Shown: one piece after another, positions 58,829 to 59,514 of the stretch
Layout of the letters: every line of letters begins with the position of its first letter
How positions within the stretch are numbered: position 1 is the first letter of the stretch
Source: JAWXTP01 sp044433415
Lineage (GTDB): Bacteria; Bacteroidota; Bacteroidia; Bacteroidales; Rikenellaceae
Assembly (NCBI GenBank): GCA_044433415.1
Contig: JAWXTP010000004.1
Coordinates: 1-59,514, forward strand
DNA length: 59,514 nt
Reading direction: 5' to 3'
Made by a program: the position numbers and the translations under genes
Notes under the pieces: generated by a model
Database searches by the model: none
Seen by the model: the letters and a program-made list of their open reading frames with translations, nothing else
Told to the model about the DNA's origin: nothing

Positions 58829-59514
58829 CTATTTTTCACGTGGGTCAATGTAAGAAGCAGCTTCTGTGAAACGACCATAAGTTCCTGTAGCGTTTTTGAT
58901 TGCTTCGTTAGCGTCAACACCTTTTTTAAGCATATCCATTACTTTACCTAGGTGAACGAACTCATAACCAATAGTTTCGCCGTCAGCATCTAAAGCCATA
59001 CGAGTACAGTAACCTTCAGCCATTTCTAGGTAACGAGGACCTTTAGATAAAGTACCAAACATAGTGCCTACTTGGCTACGAAGACCTTTACCTAAGTCTT
59101 CAAGACCAGCACCAATAGGAAGACCACCTTCAGAGAATGCAGACTGAGTACGTCCGTAAACGATTTGAAGGAAAAGCTCACGCATTGCTGTGTTGATAGC
59201 GTCACAAACAAGGTCTGTGTTAAGAGCTTCTAAAATAGTTTTACCTGGGAGGATTTCTGATGCCATAGCAGCAGAGTGAGTCATACCTGAACATCCAATA
59301 GTTTCTACTAAAGCTTCTTGGATAATTCCATCTTTAACATTAAGAGTTAGTTTACAAGCACCTTGTTGTGGTGCGCACCAACCAACACCGTGAGTTAAGC
59401 CAGAAATATCTGTCACTTCTTTGCTTTTAACCCATTTACCTTCTTGAGGAATTGGAGCACTACCGTGACCTTGACCTTGTTTTACAACGCACATGTGTTC
59501 TACTTCGTGTGAAT
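58829..59514 (-). CDS. Iron-sulfur cluster assembly scaffold-like (NifU-like), start outside window
   Basis: At least 228 residues are visible. The frame stays open to the window edge (SHEVEH before MCVVKQGQGHG), so the true start is probably just beyond 59514. Conserved cysteines occur in GWCAPQQGACKL and ETIGCSGMTHSAAMASE, the positions used by NifU/IscU-like scaffolds. It is translated upstream of the GGGtGRT gene, and the two very likely form an operon. Confidence 0.85.
   Translation of the reverse strand, partial: SHEVEHMCVVKQGQGHGSAPIPQEGKWVKSKEVTDISGLTHGVGWCAPQQGACKLTLNVKDGIIQEALVETIGCSGMTHSAAMASEILPGKTILEALNTDLVCDAINTAMRELFLQIVYGRTQSAFSEGGLPIGAGLEDLGKGLRSQVGTMFGTLSKGPRYLEMAEGYCTRMALDADGETIGYEFVHLGKVMDMLKKGVDANEAIKNATGTYGRFTEAASYIDPREK

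Overview
The window is about 59.5 kb of AT-rich bacterial chromosome. It almost certainly comes from a member of the Bacteroidota, order Bacteroidales. The evidence is the set of Bacteroidales-specific families (DUF4493 and PCMD surface lipoproteins, NVEALA-type peptide, DUF3244, 6-bladed propeller lipoproteins, GGGtGRT protein), TAnnTTTG-type promoter elements, few Shine-Dalgarno sequences, the yicC-gmk-nadD order and many short-signal lipoproteins. I cannot fix the family or genus from sequence alone.

Layout. (1) 1-7.9 kb: an accessory region. A two-component system (447-2545) sits between two copies of a small lipoprotein gene. A minus-strand set follows: small lipoprotein, 6-bladed propeller lipoprotein, NVEALA-type peptide, DUF3244 protein and a membrane-tethered TPR regulator. 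A dispersed palindromic repeat separates them. (2) 8.2-13.4 kb: a mannitol/fructose locus (fructokinase, sugar MFS transporter, mannitol 2-dehydrogenase) divergent from a LacI-family regulator, with LacI-type operators between them. (3) 13.4-15.1 kb: SGNH hydrolase and metallophosphoesterase. (4) 15.2-25.5 kb, minus strand: DUF4493, DUF4493, DUF4493-PCMD, two related outer-membrane barrels, PCMD, ABC exporter, lipocalin. This looks like a cell-surface system driven by one promoter with a roughly 400-nt leader. (5) 26-28.6 kb: tRNA-Arg(UCU), yicC, gmk and an unusual nadD with a TPR-like tail. (6) 28.7-40 kb: GH3 glycosidase, Rpn-family nuclease, LtaS-like membrane enzyme, serine hydrolase, DPE2-like 4-alpha-glucanotransferase, C69 dipeptidase. 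(7) 40.5-51.2 kb: housekeeping genes folK, holB, a TetR regulator with an M16 peptidase, and the operon M23-like, dxr, rseP, DedA, aroE, TPR. (8) 51.4-56.1 kb: galactose genes (nucleotidyltransferase, mutarotase, transporter, galK). (9) 56.2-59.5 kb: a second propeller lipoprotein, an antitoxin remnant, the GGGtGRT gene and a NifU-like gene cut by the window edge.

How the genes work together. Mannitol would be imported, oxidised to fructose and phosphorylated to fructose-6-phosphate. Galactose would be imported, epimerised and phosphorylated by GalK; the adjacent nucleotidyltransferase may supply the uridylyl step, since no galT is present here. The DUF4493/PCMD/barrel operon and the NVEALA/propeller/TPR cluster are the two least described systems in the window.

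Repeats are the other striking feature. They include a dispersed palindrome family with at least six substantial copies, a 179-bp MITE-like inverted repeat, a roughly 177-bp sequence present twice in opposite orientation around galK and the second propeller gene, and several smaller palindromes.
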